DNA of 64,000 bases. Source: Coptis chinensis. Lineage: Eukaryota; Streptophyta; Magnoliopsida; Ranunculales; Ranunculaceae. Made by a program: the position numbers and the translations under genes. The stretch lies in contig CM027378.1 in assembly GCA_015680905.1 (NCBI GenBank), positions 77,901,501 to 77,965,500 on the forward strand, in the 5' to 3' direction. Below the pieces are notes generated by a model. It was not told the DNA's origin. It did not search any database and saw only the letters and a program-made list of their open reading frames with translations. Shown piece after piece: positions 21,521-33,269 of this stretch (position 1 is its first letter; each line of letters starts with the position of its first letter).

Positions 21521-22770
21521 TATGAAGATGATATAATCTGGATCTTGATATAAGAAGATGAATTAGATGTAATATCAAGTGTTAGGTTCCAAATGATTGA
21601 TAGAACATAAGAAGGCATGTAGCACTGACCTTCTAATAGATTGTCATAGAAGTGGAAAAAAGCAGGAGCACACGACGTCGTATGAAAGCAGGGTTGTTTG
21701 CAATCATCTTCATTAGTTAGGAGTAGTCATAATGATCATAGGAAGAGAGATGCCTTGGAGTACATGCAATATTAGGAAACTGGTTATAGATTACCAAGAA
21801 ATAATCGACCCATCACTCCATCAAGTCCTTCCGGACACTCTGAACCTCATATATATGTCCCACATTTGCGATAACAGAACATAGACCGGTCTCCACCTGT
21901 TTTCTCAGTTCCAACGTATAGTACACCCGAAGTTGAGGATGAGATATGGTATTGGTATGACACCATTTAGTCCGAGGTAAAAGAACATGATATTTTCCTG
22001 ATTGAAGCTTATATATTCGAACAATTTGAAATAGAACTTCGCCTACTTTATCTGCTTACAAACTTGGAAAATTAGAAGTGAAACGATAAATAGCTTAGAG
22101 ATAGAAAATCATACATTTCTTCTTCTTCTTCTTCTAAAAATTAACTCGCTTTTATCATGGCTACGAAAAGTCTTCGTCAACAATCCATGCCGAAGTTGAA
22201 TGAGATTTGACTCTTTCCTATCTCTTTTCTAATTTGAGAATAAGTATACAAAATGGTGATATTGGAAGTCTATGATTAGATGATATGGAAGATTTGTTTT
22301 AGAAATAGAGTTGGGTTTTTGTTTATTTTGGATTCTTAATTACTTAATTACCCCCAGCGTAGAGTTCAAAAAGTGGCGTGTATTTAGTTTTTTTTTTACA
22401 AAACACTTGAAAAGACCAAAAAAGACTTGTATGAAATTATGAAATAGACCCATTTCAGGGGTATTTCAGTAAGAAAGAAAGTAAATATTCTAAAAACAGG
22501 GGCTTTTTTAAAAAATTTGCTGACGTGGCTCACTAAGAGCATCCTGGGAGAATGGATGTTAATGTAGGTAGGATGAACTCAAGCTCCCTAGGCGCCCCTG
22601 GCAAAGATAATTAATAAATAAATAAATAAAAATTAGACAAAACGTAATCTAGTGGATAGTCTATTAGTGTACCTAGCAGTGCTACTGCTGTAGTCTCCTT
22701 TTTTTTTCCGTAGTACTGTACTACTGTAGTGTAGTCTAACCATACAATAAGGATAGAACTAAAACGCATC
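21521..22770. other. Spacer, possibly decayed 5' part of the receptor kinase
   Basis: No recognisable extracellular domain. AT-rich, with a (TCT)n run at 22113-22132. Nothing else is supported. Confidence 0.35.
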
Positions 22771-22886
22771 GCCCAGCACAAAAAAAACATCCAAAGTTAA
22801 ACTCTCTCTCTATCTCCTCTCTCATATTTTCTCTCTCTACACCTGCCAATCACAGCAGACTTTGGGATGGTTTTTTTGTGCTGGGC
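22771..22886. mobile_element. 116-bp fold-back element
   Basis: Arms of 26-28 bp, GCCCAGCACAAAAAAAACAT... on the left and its complement ending TTTTTTTGTGCTGGGC on the right, enclose a CT-rich loop. CAT lies on both sides (one base off on the left), which is too short to prove a target duplication. Likely a small MITE; family not determined. Confidence 0.6.
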
Positions 22887-23374
22887 CATGTGGTGTAGTC
22901 GCCCACTCGCCCCCATAAAACGATAATGGCTACCAATCAACCATTTGGCACCTATCTCTACTTCTTAATTGTGCTACCTCTTTTTCTTTTTTGGTAATAC
23001 TGTATTCTCAGTTTCTCACTTCTACTTCATAGGTTGCATACAATAATTCCCTCGAATATTACATTTTTTTTTATCGTGATTGGTTGTTTAACTTTTTTAC
23101 TTTCTCTTGGAAACAAATGATCATTTCTAACAGATCGAATACTCTCTAATCAACAACTTTTATCATATAATAAATAATTAAACTGGATTAACAAAAATGG
23201 ATAGTATCAAACTTTGAAATTCAAAACAAATTGCATGTAATTAAATAATTTAATCCTATGGCAATCATTTGGTTTAGTTCATTATTTTGTAGGTACACTT
23301 TTTCATCAAAAAAAAAAAAAAAAAAAAAAAAAGCAAAATCTCACCACCCACACTCTCTCTCTCCCTCTATGAGA
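22887..23374. other. Spacer with a long A run
   Basis: AT-rich, with an A run of about 23 at 23310-23332 followed by a (CT)n stretch. No gene seen. Confidence 0.45.
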
Positions 23375-23484
23375 TCCTTAGATATATATTATAGCTATAC
23401 CCTCTTGGCTCTATTTTTTTAGCCTTCACAGAGTCTCCAATATTTGCTAAACACTAGGGATAATTCCAAAAAAAATATGAGACT

Positions 23485-25330
23485 TTTAAAGATTGGATGC
23501 ACATGCAAGCATTAAACTAATAAACTAATCTTAAAAATTAATTAATGGGCAATCAAAATATTGATACAACTGCATTAAACTAACCTCAAAAAATAATTAA
23601 CGGAAAATCAAAACTTGAATGCAAATACATCAAACTAACACCAACAAATAATTGTCGAGAAATCAGAAACTAGGTGCAAATGCATTGAACTAACCCTCAG
23701 AGATTAAATTACCAGAAAATCGAAAACTAGATGCAACTGTATTGAACTAACCTAAAAAAAAATAACTAAATTGCAAAAAGTAATATTTTCAACCAAAAAC
23801 GATTTTTCTAAAATCCTTACGCCACAAGAATAGTTTCCACACTAATCTCAGGTGAAGTTTAACATAACAAAGTTTCTTTATAGAAAATGATAATGAAACT
23901 ACAAAAGAACAAATGAAAAAATGAATTGAGTTGCTTGAACATTTACTTTATGCATTTGTTAACCACACATGTGACTGAGAAAAAAGGAAAAAAAAAAGTA
24001 AACTAATCATAAAATAAGTAATAGTGTACACAAAAAACAAATAAAATTGTATTGTATGCACTATATATATGGGCCTAATAAATAACGTTGAATCAATTTG
24101 AAGTGCAAAATTTAGTCATAGTTAAGGATTTCAAAAACCATAGGCCACAATAATAACGACATATTCTAATTAAATTTATGAATTTTATAATTTCCAATTT
24201 TAGCAGAATAACGAGATTCAATTAAAACGGACGTTGGCTTAAATAAATTATATAACTATTGATTTAGTTAAAGTAGACGTTGGGCTTAAATAAATTATAT
24301 ACCAAACCAAACCAAAACAAATTACATATGGAAAATTAAATTATACAAAAAATAACATCACAAAATATATAATAGCAACTGGAAAAAAAAAAAAAAAAAA
24401 AAAAAAAAACCCCAATAATAACAAATATTTTCAAATATATATAATGCTACATGAAACTAACGTCAAAGAACAATTAACGAGAAATAGAAAACTATATGCA
24501 AATACATCGAACTAACCTCAAATAATATTTAACAGAAAATCGGAAATTGGATGCACATGCAAGTATTAAACTAATCTTAAAAATTAATTAATAGACAATC
24601 AGAATATTGATACAACTGCATTAAACTAACCTCAAATAATAATTAACAGGGAATCAAAACTTGAATGCAAATACATCAAACTAACACCAACAAATAATTT
24701 TCGGGAAATTGGAAACTGGATGCAAATGCATTGAACTAACCCTCAGAGATTAAATTACCAGGAAATCGAAAACTGGATGCAACTGTATTCAACTAACCTA
24801 AAAAAAATAACTATAAATTGGAAACAGGATGCAAATGCGTGAAACTAATCTTTACAAATAATTAACGAGAAATCGGAAACCGGATGCAACTACATTGAAC
24901 TAATTTCAAAACATAAATTTGATGCAAATGCATTAAACTAACCTCAAAAAATAATTAACGGAAAATCGAAAATTGGATGCAAATTCATTGAACTAACCTC
25001 AAACAATAATCAATGGGAAATCAGAAACTAGATGCAAATACAACCTCATCGAATAATAAACGAGAAATCGGAAACTGGCCGGATGCAAATGTATTAAACT
25101 AATCTCAAAAAATGATTAACGGGAAATCGAAAACTGGATGCAAATACATTATTGAATTGAGCTCGAAGAATAATTATCAGGAAATTGGAAATTGGATGCA
25201 AATGTATTAAACTACAGCAAAGAATAATTAACAAGAAATCAGAAACTGGATCCAACATTGAACTAACCTCAAAAAATAAATAACAGAAAATCATAAACTG
25301 GATGCAAATGCATTGAACTAACCTCAAAAT
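23485..25330 (+). repeat. 55-bp tandem repeat, block 1
   Basis: Unit of about 55 bp: GGATGCAAATGCATTGAACT, then AACCTCAAAGAATAATTAAC, then GGGAAATCGGAAACT. Roughly thirty degenerate copies, with an A run of ~26 at 24383-24409 and a non-repeat stretch around 23770-24440. Each unit has a short palindromic core ATGCAAATGCAT. Confidence 0.85.
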
Positions 25331-25690
25331 ATAGTTGTGTTATATGTTGTGAGAATGTCTTAATAAGTATAGTTTTGCATTTAAAACGGTGTTTATCTTA
25401 TCTTTTTTCATATAATTAGGAACACCTTGCTATTCAAGTAGCTTTAATATGAACTTCATCTTATTAGACAATTTCACAAAACTTCAATCAAACTTCTATT
25501 ATTAAACAACAAATGAAGTTGAAGGGTTTTATCAATGGTGAGTTATTTTTTTTTAGAGAGTACGTGAGGTTTTCATGTTATAAGAAATTTGGATGAGTGA
25601 GCAATATAATATATGTATATAATAGTCATGCATATATAGTTGCATATATTTTACAGAATAATTAATATGACAGGACCCGTTCATAGATAA
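25322..25690 (+). repeat. Internal copy of the Helitron 3' region
   Basis: Aligns along its length with 27343-27700 (shared AAGTATAGTTTTGCATTT, TTCAAGTAGCTTT / TTTAAGTAGCTTT, CAATCAAACTT, TATTATTAAACA). It reaches GACAGGACCCGTTC, the first arm of the terminal hairpin, and then diverges. The second arm and the CTAG end are missing. Confidence 0.8.
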
Positions 25691-25859
25691 TCTCTGAAGA
25701 TCCCACATAGTGAGTCAGGTATATAATTTAAAGAATAATTAACAGAAAATCGGGAACTGGATAATCTTTGATGATCCAATATAGTAAATCAAGCATAATT
25801 TATTTTTATGTCATGTTTGCAAGGACACTACAGATGGATAAGTAGAAAGTTTGTATTAC

Positions 25860-27345
25860 ACACCACATTGGATAATTAAAAAGAAATCAAAAACTGGATT
25901 CAAATATATTGAACTGAGCTCAAAGAGTAATTAACGGAAAATCGAAAACTTTATGCAAATGCAATAAACTAAACTCAAAAAGTAATTAACTAGAAATTAG
26001 AAACTGGATGCAACTGTATTAAACTAACGTCAGAGAATAACTAATGGGAAATTAGAAATTGGATGCAAATCCTTGAAAAATATTTAACGGTAAATCGGAA
26101 ACGGTATGCAAAAATGCATCAAACAAACCTCAAATAATAATTAACGATGAATCAGAAACTGGATGCAAATGCATTAAACTAACCTCAAAATATAATTAAC
26201 AGGAAATCAAAAACCAAATGCAACTACATTGAATAACCTCATAGAATAATTGACGGGAAATCAGAAACTACATGCAAATGCATTAAAATAACCTTAAAGA
26301 ATAGTTAATGGGAAATAAGAAACCGAATGAAATTGCATCGAACTAATTAAAACCTCAAAGCATAAATAATCATAAATCATAAACTAGATGCAGATGTATT
26401 GAACTAACCTCAAAGAGTTATTAATGAAAAATCGAAAACTTGATGCAAATGTAATGAACTAATCTAAAGACTAATTAACGAATATAGAAACATAAAAAAA
26501 TAGATGCAAATGCACTGAACTAACCTCAGTGAATAATTAACGGGAAATCATAAATTAGATGCAACTGCATTGAACAAGCCTCAAAAAATAATTAACGGTA
26601 AATCGAAAACTTGCTGCAAATGCATTAAACTAACCTAAAAAAATAATTAATGGAAAATCAGAAATTGGATGCAACTACATTGAACTAACCTCAAAGAATA
26701 ATTAACAGAAAATCGAAAACTGGATGTAACTGCATTAAACTAAAATCATATATTAACTAACATACCGGGAAATCAGAAATTAGATGCAATATCCTTGATG
26801 AATATTTAACGAAAAATCAAAAACTAGATGCAAATGCATTGAAATAACCTTAAAGAATAGTTAACTAGAAATCAGAAACCGAATGTAACTACATCGAACT
26901 GCCCTCAAAGCATAAATATTCGGAAATTGATTGGAAGCCAGATGCAAACTAACTTCGAAAAATAATTAACGGAAAATCAGAAACTGGATGCAGATGTATT
27001 AAACTAACCTCAAAGAGTAATTAATGTAAAATTGGAACCTTGATGCAAATGCAATTAACTAATCTTAAAGAGTAATTAACGAAATATTGAAAACTAGATG
27101 GAACTGCACTGAATTAACTTTAATGAATAACTAACGGGAAATCGTAAACTTGGTGCAACTGCACTAAACTAACCTCAAATAATAATTAACGGGAAATCAA
27201 AATCTTGATACAACTACATTGAATTAACCTCAAAGAATAATTAATGGAAAATCGGAAACTAGATCCAACTACATACATTGAACTAGCCTCAAAGAATAAT
27301 TAACGTAAAATTAGGAACTTGATGCAAATGCATTAAACTAACCTT
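25860..27345 (+). repeat. 55-bp tandem repeat, block 2
   Basis: Same unit as block 1, about 26 degenerate copies, following a 170-bp transition (25691-25860) with isolated repeat pieces. Units vary by small indels, and no unit is interrupted by unique spacers, which excludes a CRISPR. Confidence 0.85.
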
Positions 27346-27689
27346 GAAACATAGTTGTATTATATATAGGGGGAATATAATATCTCGACAAGTATAGTTT
27401 TGCATTTTAAGTAGTGCTTATTATAATTACTTTATTATAATTGGGAATGCCTTACTATTTAAGTAGCTTTCAATATCATCTTCACATTGAGCATTAAGAT
27501 TCTCACAAAATTTCAATCAAACTTTTATTATTAAACATAACAACAAAAATAAATCGATGAGTTTTACCAAGATTTGGTGCTTTCTTTTGATAGAAAGTGG
27601 TGCAAGAAATTTAAACAAGTGATTAATATAATTTCCATATCTCATAGCTATGAATAGTTGCTACTATTTTTTAAAATAATTTAATATAA

Positions 27690-27723
27690 CGACACCCGTT
27701 TGTAGGACGGGTTCGAAAGCTAG
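27690..27723 (+). other. Helitron 3' terminal hairpin and CTAG
   Basis: ACCCGT-TTGTAGG-ACGGGT, then TCGAAAG and CTAG with T following. This is the replication terminator signal expected for Helitrons. Confidence 0.75.
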
Positions 27724-28585
27724 TGTTTAATAATAGGAGAATTAACCAAATGGGTTTTAGTGGCAGACCGCCCACTGAAGTTGAACCACTCTTTTTTTTG
27801 GGTCAAATTCCCAGTATTTAATCTATGCACTTGAATATCATCCCATATGTCATCTACGGAAACTTTGATACATTTCAATTCCAATCTTTTCAATTTGCTA
27901 AAGAGTAGTACCTTTGAATCTACTTTAGGAAAAAGAAGATCTAGGCAAAGTATATAATTTACCATAGAGTCATTGACAAGACCCCAACAAATTTAAATGC
28001 ATAGAAAGGTAAATGATCTGAGATCCCACGTACTCTAGGCTACGCGTAGCCTGAAGGATTGACAAGATTAAAAGTTGAAAGCTTTGGAGTTGGATATGTG
28101 GATTGTGGATGATTATCGAAAAAAAAAATAAATAAAAGAAATAAGGATATGTGGATTGTGGACTAGCCTAACTGTGCGAGACTGCTATCTAATATGGGGT
28201 CTACGAAAACGTGGTGAACAGGTTATTTCGCCAAAATTAGAAACATGTTAGCAGGTATGAGGTTTTTCTTTGCTAAATATAACAAGCCAATAGGTAGGAG
28301 TGTAGGACCCATAATTGTTTTGTTTGTTTGAGCCCACATATGGTTTTTGTGTGGTGTGGGCCTTAAAATTTGATCACTTCCCAGTTTTGTCCGCCCAGAT
28401 GGTGACAAACAATAGATATTCAAGAACGTGGTTAATATGGTAATTTGCTCCTTTTGTGCGTGTACTGTATATTTCCTTTCCTTCTGTTTATCTGGTGTGA
28501 AAAATTTCAACCTTATCAACACCAATATTTATCCCAAAAAATTCCCATTTTATAATGGATGTATGCTGGGCCGGATAAGGGGGCT
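27724..28585. other. Spacer without a confirmed gene
   Basis: The minus frame 27720-27965 contains LLFSKLKRLELKCIKVSVDD, faintly like a leucine-rich repeat of F-box/FBD proteins, but it is short and alone. No other coding signal. Confidence 0.35.
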
Positions 28586-28594
28586 GGGACCACT

Positions 28595-29114
28595 GAGTGA
28601 TTTTTTTGCTCCCAGCGTTGGTTCCTCAGAGCGCTTCGAGGGAATTATCTGTCACACGTTTCATTTTTTCCATAAAAAAATGGTAGTTACATCTCGCACA
28701 AAATTCTCAAAATTCCCAATTTTACTAGTTTGTCCCTCATAAGTCATAACTAATAATTAAAAAGGAAATAAAAAGGAAAACAAAACAAAACAAAAAATAG
28801 GAATCAAAATATGAAAAATACGATGGATGCATTAAGAACAAACTAACAAGAAGATGATATTATTATTATTAACACGTTTTTGCAAGAAGAAGATGAAAAA
28901 GAAATACACAGTTTGTTGGTTTATTCCACTTTACATTTTATTTATTTCTTTTTTTTATTTCCTTTCTATGAGGGACAAACCAATAAAATTGGAAATTTTG
29001 AGAATTTTGTGCAGGTTGTAACTTCCCTTTTTTTGTGGAAAAGATGAGACGTGTATGACTCAAAATTTCCTTGGAGCGCTTGGAGGAACCAACGCTGGGA
29101 GCAAAAAATCACTC
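28595..29114. mobile_element. 520-bp fold-back MITE with long inverted repeats
   Basis: Ends start GAGTGATTTTTTTGCTCCC and are inverted over about 185 bp each (28595-28780 and 28930-29114). Flanks GGGACCACT (28586-28594) and GCGACTACT (29115-29123) match at 7 of 9 positions, consistent with an aged 9-bp duplication. Long inverted repeats plus 9-bp duplication suggest a Mutator-type MITE. The ORFs inside are not genes. Confidence 0.75.
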
Positions 29115-29128
29115 GCGACTACTAATTA

Positions 29129-29160
29129 CTAGCCATTAGGCCCGGCCTATGGCCAGACTT
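29129..29160 (-). mobile_element. Possible Helitron 3' terminus (minus strand)
   Basis: On the minus strand CTGGCC-ATA-GGCCGGGC forms a stem, followed by CTAATGG and CTAG (29129-29132) with T after it. The fold is good, but the other end was not located. Confidence 0.4.
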
Positions 29161-31673
29161 GCTACATAGATAGCTAATGACTCAAAAGCCTAAAGTCCAC
29201 TTAAATAAATAATATATGTATATTGATAGTTTATGATTTATTGCATACTTTGTTTGAAGGGTTTATGTTTTTATATTTTTTTTTAAGAGATTGCAAGCTC
29301 TCAAACCTTGATCTAGTAAGTGTAATGCATACATTTTTTCTGGCTGATGCATCAGCAGTAGCGAAAGACAAATCGGTGTCAATTTCAAATCTAGATGAAT
29401 ATCATGATATAGGTGACAATGAATGTTTGTTTGTACAACATATTGCACCATTTGCAATATTGAAGTATTGAGACAAATAATAGTTATCACAACAAAAATG
29501 TAATTTCTTTAGATTCCCAAGTCAATTTGATCATTCAATTTACTTGCTTTGGAGATTGACATTTGCTCCATCAATTCCTTGTGCTTAGGACTACTTCAGG
29601 AAACTGTTATACATGACAACTGAATTATATAGTCTTTCAAAGTAGATGACATGCATGATAATTCCGGCTTGATACATGGTCATCCTGCATTCTTAGGACA
29701 CCAAAGTAGTTTAGATCAAATTGATAACTCGTAATTCTAGTGCCCCATTGTAAATCCAACCATTCATTCAATTGACATGTTTAATCTAAATCCTTCCTTT
29801 TACTATGATAGTTACAGTAGATATATGAAAGTAAGGACACATTCTAGTAAAGCCATAATAGTTTGGCTTGACGGTTTCTCAAATGTTCAGTCATAGTAAT
29901 CATCGTATATTCTAGATAAAACTTTTGGTGTCGATTCTGTCCAGATTGTTGGATCCTTTGTGTTTTTTGGAGTCCATATTCTCTAAGATATTAAAATGTA
30001 GTACTCCGACCTGCGATTACGTCAAATTAATTGGTTATATGATATTTTCTCCATGGTTAGTTAGAGGGCCATTATTTGATTAGACATGAGTTGAAGAGAT
30101 TATGGTTTCAACTGTTGCTTACCTACTATTCAAACTTTGTGTTTGTGGATTAAATTCTATTCTCATGGATGACGAATTAACATGTTCCATTATTTGTGAT
30201 GTTACCATCTGAACCATATGAAAACTAAAATGTTTTTTGTCTGTTTATGTTGTAACAATGAATTACTGAAAATCGGAAGTTCAGATACACTCCATGTTTA
30301 TCCTTATTCCTCTAACATCACATTATTCATTTGTTTGTAAGCCCTATTCTTTGCAATGTAGTTGAAACAATAAGAGTTCTGAATGCAAGAAAAGAACTTA
30401 GAAGTAGTGGTTACAAAAGATCTTAATTAATATGTTATGAAAGGTAAGTCTTCCATCACAACTTTTTATTTGCTCATTTTCATCAGTATTCCATCTTCTT
30501 CTCCAAATTATTCATCTAAACTCTTCTTTTCTTCTTTTTTTTTCTAAACGATCTCTCTGGACTTTATTTTCCACTTCATCTGTCAATCCTTTGTAGCCTT
30601 CATAATAAATATTATTCTTGTGTATCCTGTAGTAACAGAGTATGTTTTGCTCAATTATAATCCACGGATCACTTAATTTTTGAGTAATCATCATTCAATT
30701 GCAGTTGAAACTATTTTCGTCAACATCTATGCTATCCATGTGGTTTACCTGCATTATTTTATAGAATTTTAGTCACAATTAATATAAAATTTGATTCATA
30801 TATAACATAAAATATGAATATGATACTGAACTATTTTTTTTCTTATTATTCGAATTAGGTTTTTAACCGTATTAGGTTGTAAAACATGTACTATTATTTC
30901 TATTACTAAGACCAAATACAACGAATAAATACCATGGTAGATTATGAAATTACCTCGTAAATGATTTTATCTCTTATTAATAATCTGCAAAAGAAAATAA
31001 AAATTGTGTAAGTTTTAAAACAATATTCACTACGATACTTATGATAAGCTAGTATAAAAATTGTCAGTATAAAAAGTTTTTTTTTACCTTTTGCTACTGA
31101 ATTGTGGTATACGGGAAGTTGTGTTGTTAAATTTATAAGGATCTATTGTGATATGGTTTTAGAAGTTTAGTTAAACTCATCTTTTATGAAAACTCTAATT
31201 CAGTCATGATGTTTATTTCCAAATTTGGATTGTCTTTCTAAAGCAGAATATGTGCGTCAACATAAGTAGGAGTCCATTTGATATGTGGGCTTTTATTGAA
31301 GTGACTTTCTAACTCTGTTCAAATTTATTGCGCTATACATTCTAACATTTTCAACAACGGTAAAAATTGAAAAAAAATCACAAATGCAAAGAACCCTTTC
31401 ACTCAACCAAAGAAATTCACCAGAGCAGTAAAAAAAAACACAACACAGCCAAAGAAAAGAAAATCTTTACAAATTTATTGGGTATCAAAAGGAAACACAC
31501 CACACAACATATACACTTCCTGTTGTAGTATCAAAAAAACTGTATTTTATCAAGAAAGCTTCTCTGTGTTGATGAACTTGGCTTGAGATTTTACATTCTT
31601 CTAGTTGGCTCATTTCTTATTTGCTGCAGTCATGGACCCTTTGCTGAACTTGCTAAACATTACTCCACTTGTC
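29161..31673. other. Spacer without a recognisable gene
   Basis: 2.5 kb of AT-rich DNA. Frames at 29223-29490 and 30512-30694 lack domain signal. A/T runs are common. Nothing is supported. Confidence 0.4.
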
Positions 31674-31953
31674 TCATTTCTGATTTGCTCCAGTAATAGG
31701 GTAAGAACTAATCCTGGATAATGTGCCTTGTACTAATTTCATAATAGGATGGATTCTCTCACTGGTGCAAGACTTCAGCTGTAATAAGGTTTTCCAACAA
31801 TCTCCTTCCCCCTTGCCGTAGAGCCTAGCCTTAAGGTTGTGCCCTGAGCTTGAGGTGTCACACATGGCGATACTTCTAGGTGCGACATTCCGACTTGCTC
31901 CTACATTAACACATAGACGATTAACAATAAGAAACCACAATACTGTGAGCAAC
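31674..31953 (-). pseudogene. EC1/prolamin-like fragment
   Basis: The minus frame contains LKARLYGKGEGDCWKTLLQL then KSCTSE, preceded by a hydrophobic stretch LLTVLWFLIV. The pattern ARL...(D/E)CW..L..L..CT.E is that of egg cell-secreted (EC1, prolamin-like domain) small proteins. Expected downstream parts (FFLNGE, CC.AI) are not in frame: the frame continues with unrelated residues to TGA at 31674. There is no in-frame ATG before a stop upstream, and the frame opens at TTG. It is therefore a fragment or a frameshifted copy. Assignment rests on one conserved block. Confidence 0.45.
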
Positions 31954-33269
31954 CAGTGGCTAGCCTATCAGCTAGTTAGGTTCGAGAATTATTTAACAAA
32001 GTAAATCAAAGTTAGCTATTTAGTCACTCGACTCAGATATTCTTGTGCTCTCTCCTCTCTATCACACATTCACAATTACAATTCAGTTTGTGACAAATAC
32101 GACAAAATCACAAAGTCATGCAATGTTATCCAATCCAAGTTTAGAATTAAGCAGTAAAACAAATAGCAAATTCATACATATGGACATCTAAAGTATGCGT
32201 GTACTCACAATTTTAAGCTGTGGAGAAGTAGTAATCCTTGGTTTGACATCAAATTCTTCAGTCCCCATCACCACTACATCCAAATTCTTCCCTTCCACTC
32301 ATTTTTCTTCTTGTTGTGGTACTTTGATGCACTGTTTTTCTGCCATGATAGAAAAAAAACTCCTTTCGGGTATGTTTTATTGTTTTAAAGTCCGAAACGA
32401 TATTATGTGAAAGTAGTAAAGGTATCGGGGATAGGTATGTAGTAGTAGGTTGGGAAAGTGATCATCCTTGCTTCCGAAAGAAGAAAGATGATATTCTTTA
32501 CAAAAGATGGAAAACACTTGTTATATGATTGAGGATAAGTAAAGTATGGACGCAAACCTTTTTGCGTCCTTAAAGTACTGACATTTCCACATTCTTATTT
32601 AGTTGGTTTCCTTAATGGTTATTTTCTCGCTTTAGTTTTGTTACCAATTATATGATTTTCCTTTCAAATGCTTCCTATTTTATATATAAGATGTACGAAT
32701 ACCCAGGAACTATGACCTTGAAATTTACATTAAGTGGGAGTGTACCATTTAGGCGTACATACCTTGTTGTGCGATGCAAAGTTGGAGAGTGAACCCTGAT
32801 TAAAAATTTGTAGTAGCTGTTAATTTGAGGCCAAGTGAGCGGCAAACTATATGGGGATAGTTTCGATCTGCAATCTCCATCCCCTAGATGTCTTTCAAGG
32901 GAAGAACAATTATGTTTTTTGACGCTTGAATCATTGCCTCAACCTTCCAGTTTTGTTTCTCGTGTATCAACTCCCAAGTTTTAATTAAGGTATATAGTAG
33001 CAAGAATTTAGGTAATTTTTCTGAGGACTCAAACAACATTTTTCTATTGATGTCAGTATGGCTGTTAAAGTCAAGTAATTATGTATTCACACTATATGGT
33101 TGCGTACAATTTTTTATTTGATTGGATCGAGAAGTTTTCTGGCTATTTGGGTTCTTGGGTAAGCTTCCTGATTCCATGAACGGATTTAGGCACCTGTCCC
33201 TAGAATGCTGTCAACTCTTGTGTTGAGCTAAGCCCATATTTGATGCATTAGAGAGGGTAGCCTATGGGT
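31954..33269. other. Spacer without a recognisable gene
   Basis: AT-rich. The plus frame 32195-32410 has no domain. The sequence just before the LINE shows no recognisable 5' portion of ORF2, consistent with 5' truncation on insertion. Confidence 0.4.

Larger units (their letters stand above)
23375..27723 (+). mobile_element. Helitron-like element with 55-bp minisatellite
   Basis: The 3' end at 27723 is canonical: a hairpin with 6-bp arms ACCCGT/ACGGGT (27693-27711), an 11-nt spacer, CTAG, then T. Most of the element consists of a 55-bp tandem repeat. A second, partial copy of its 3' region lies inside at about 25322-25690, so the unit appears duplicated head to tail. The 5' end is proposed at A|TCCTTAGATATATATTA (23374/23375) because it begins TC after A, but this is uncertain. 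No helicase/Rep gene is present, so it is non-autonomous. Confidence 0.6.

Noticed and set aside
23485-27345. Regular short repeats that might suggest a CRISPR array
   Set aside because: The whole 55-bp unit repeats without unique spacers, and the context is a plant genome with a Helitron end.
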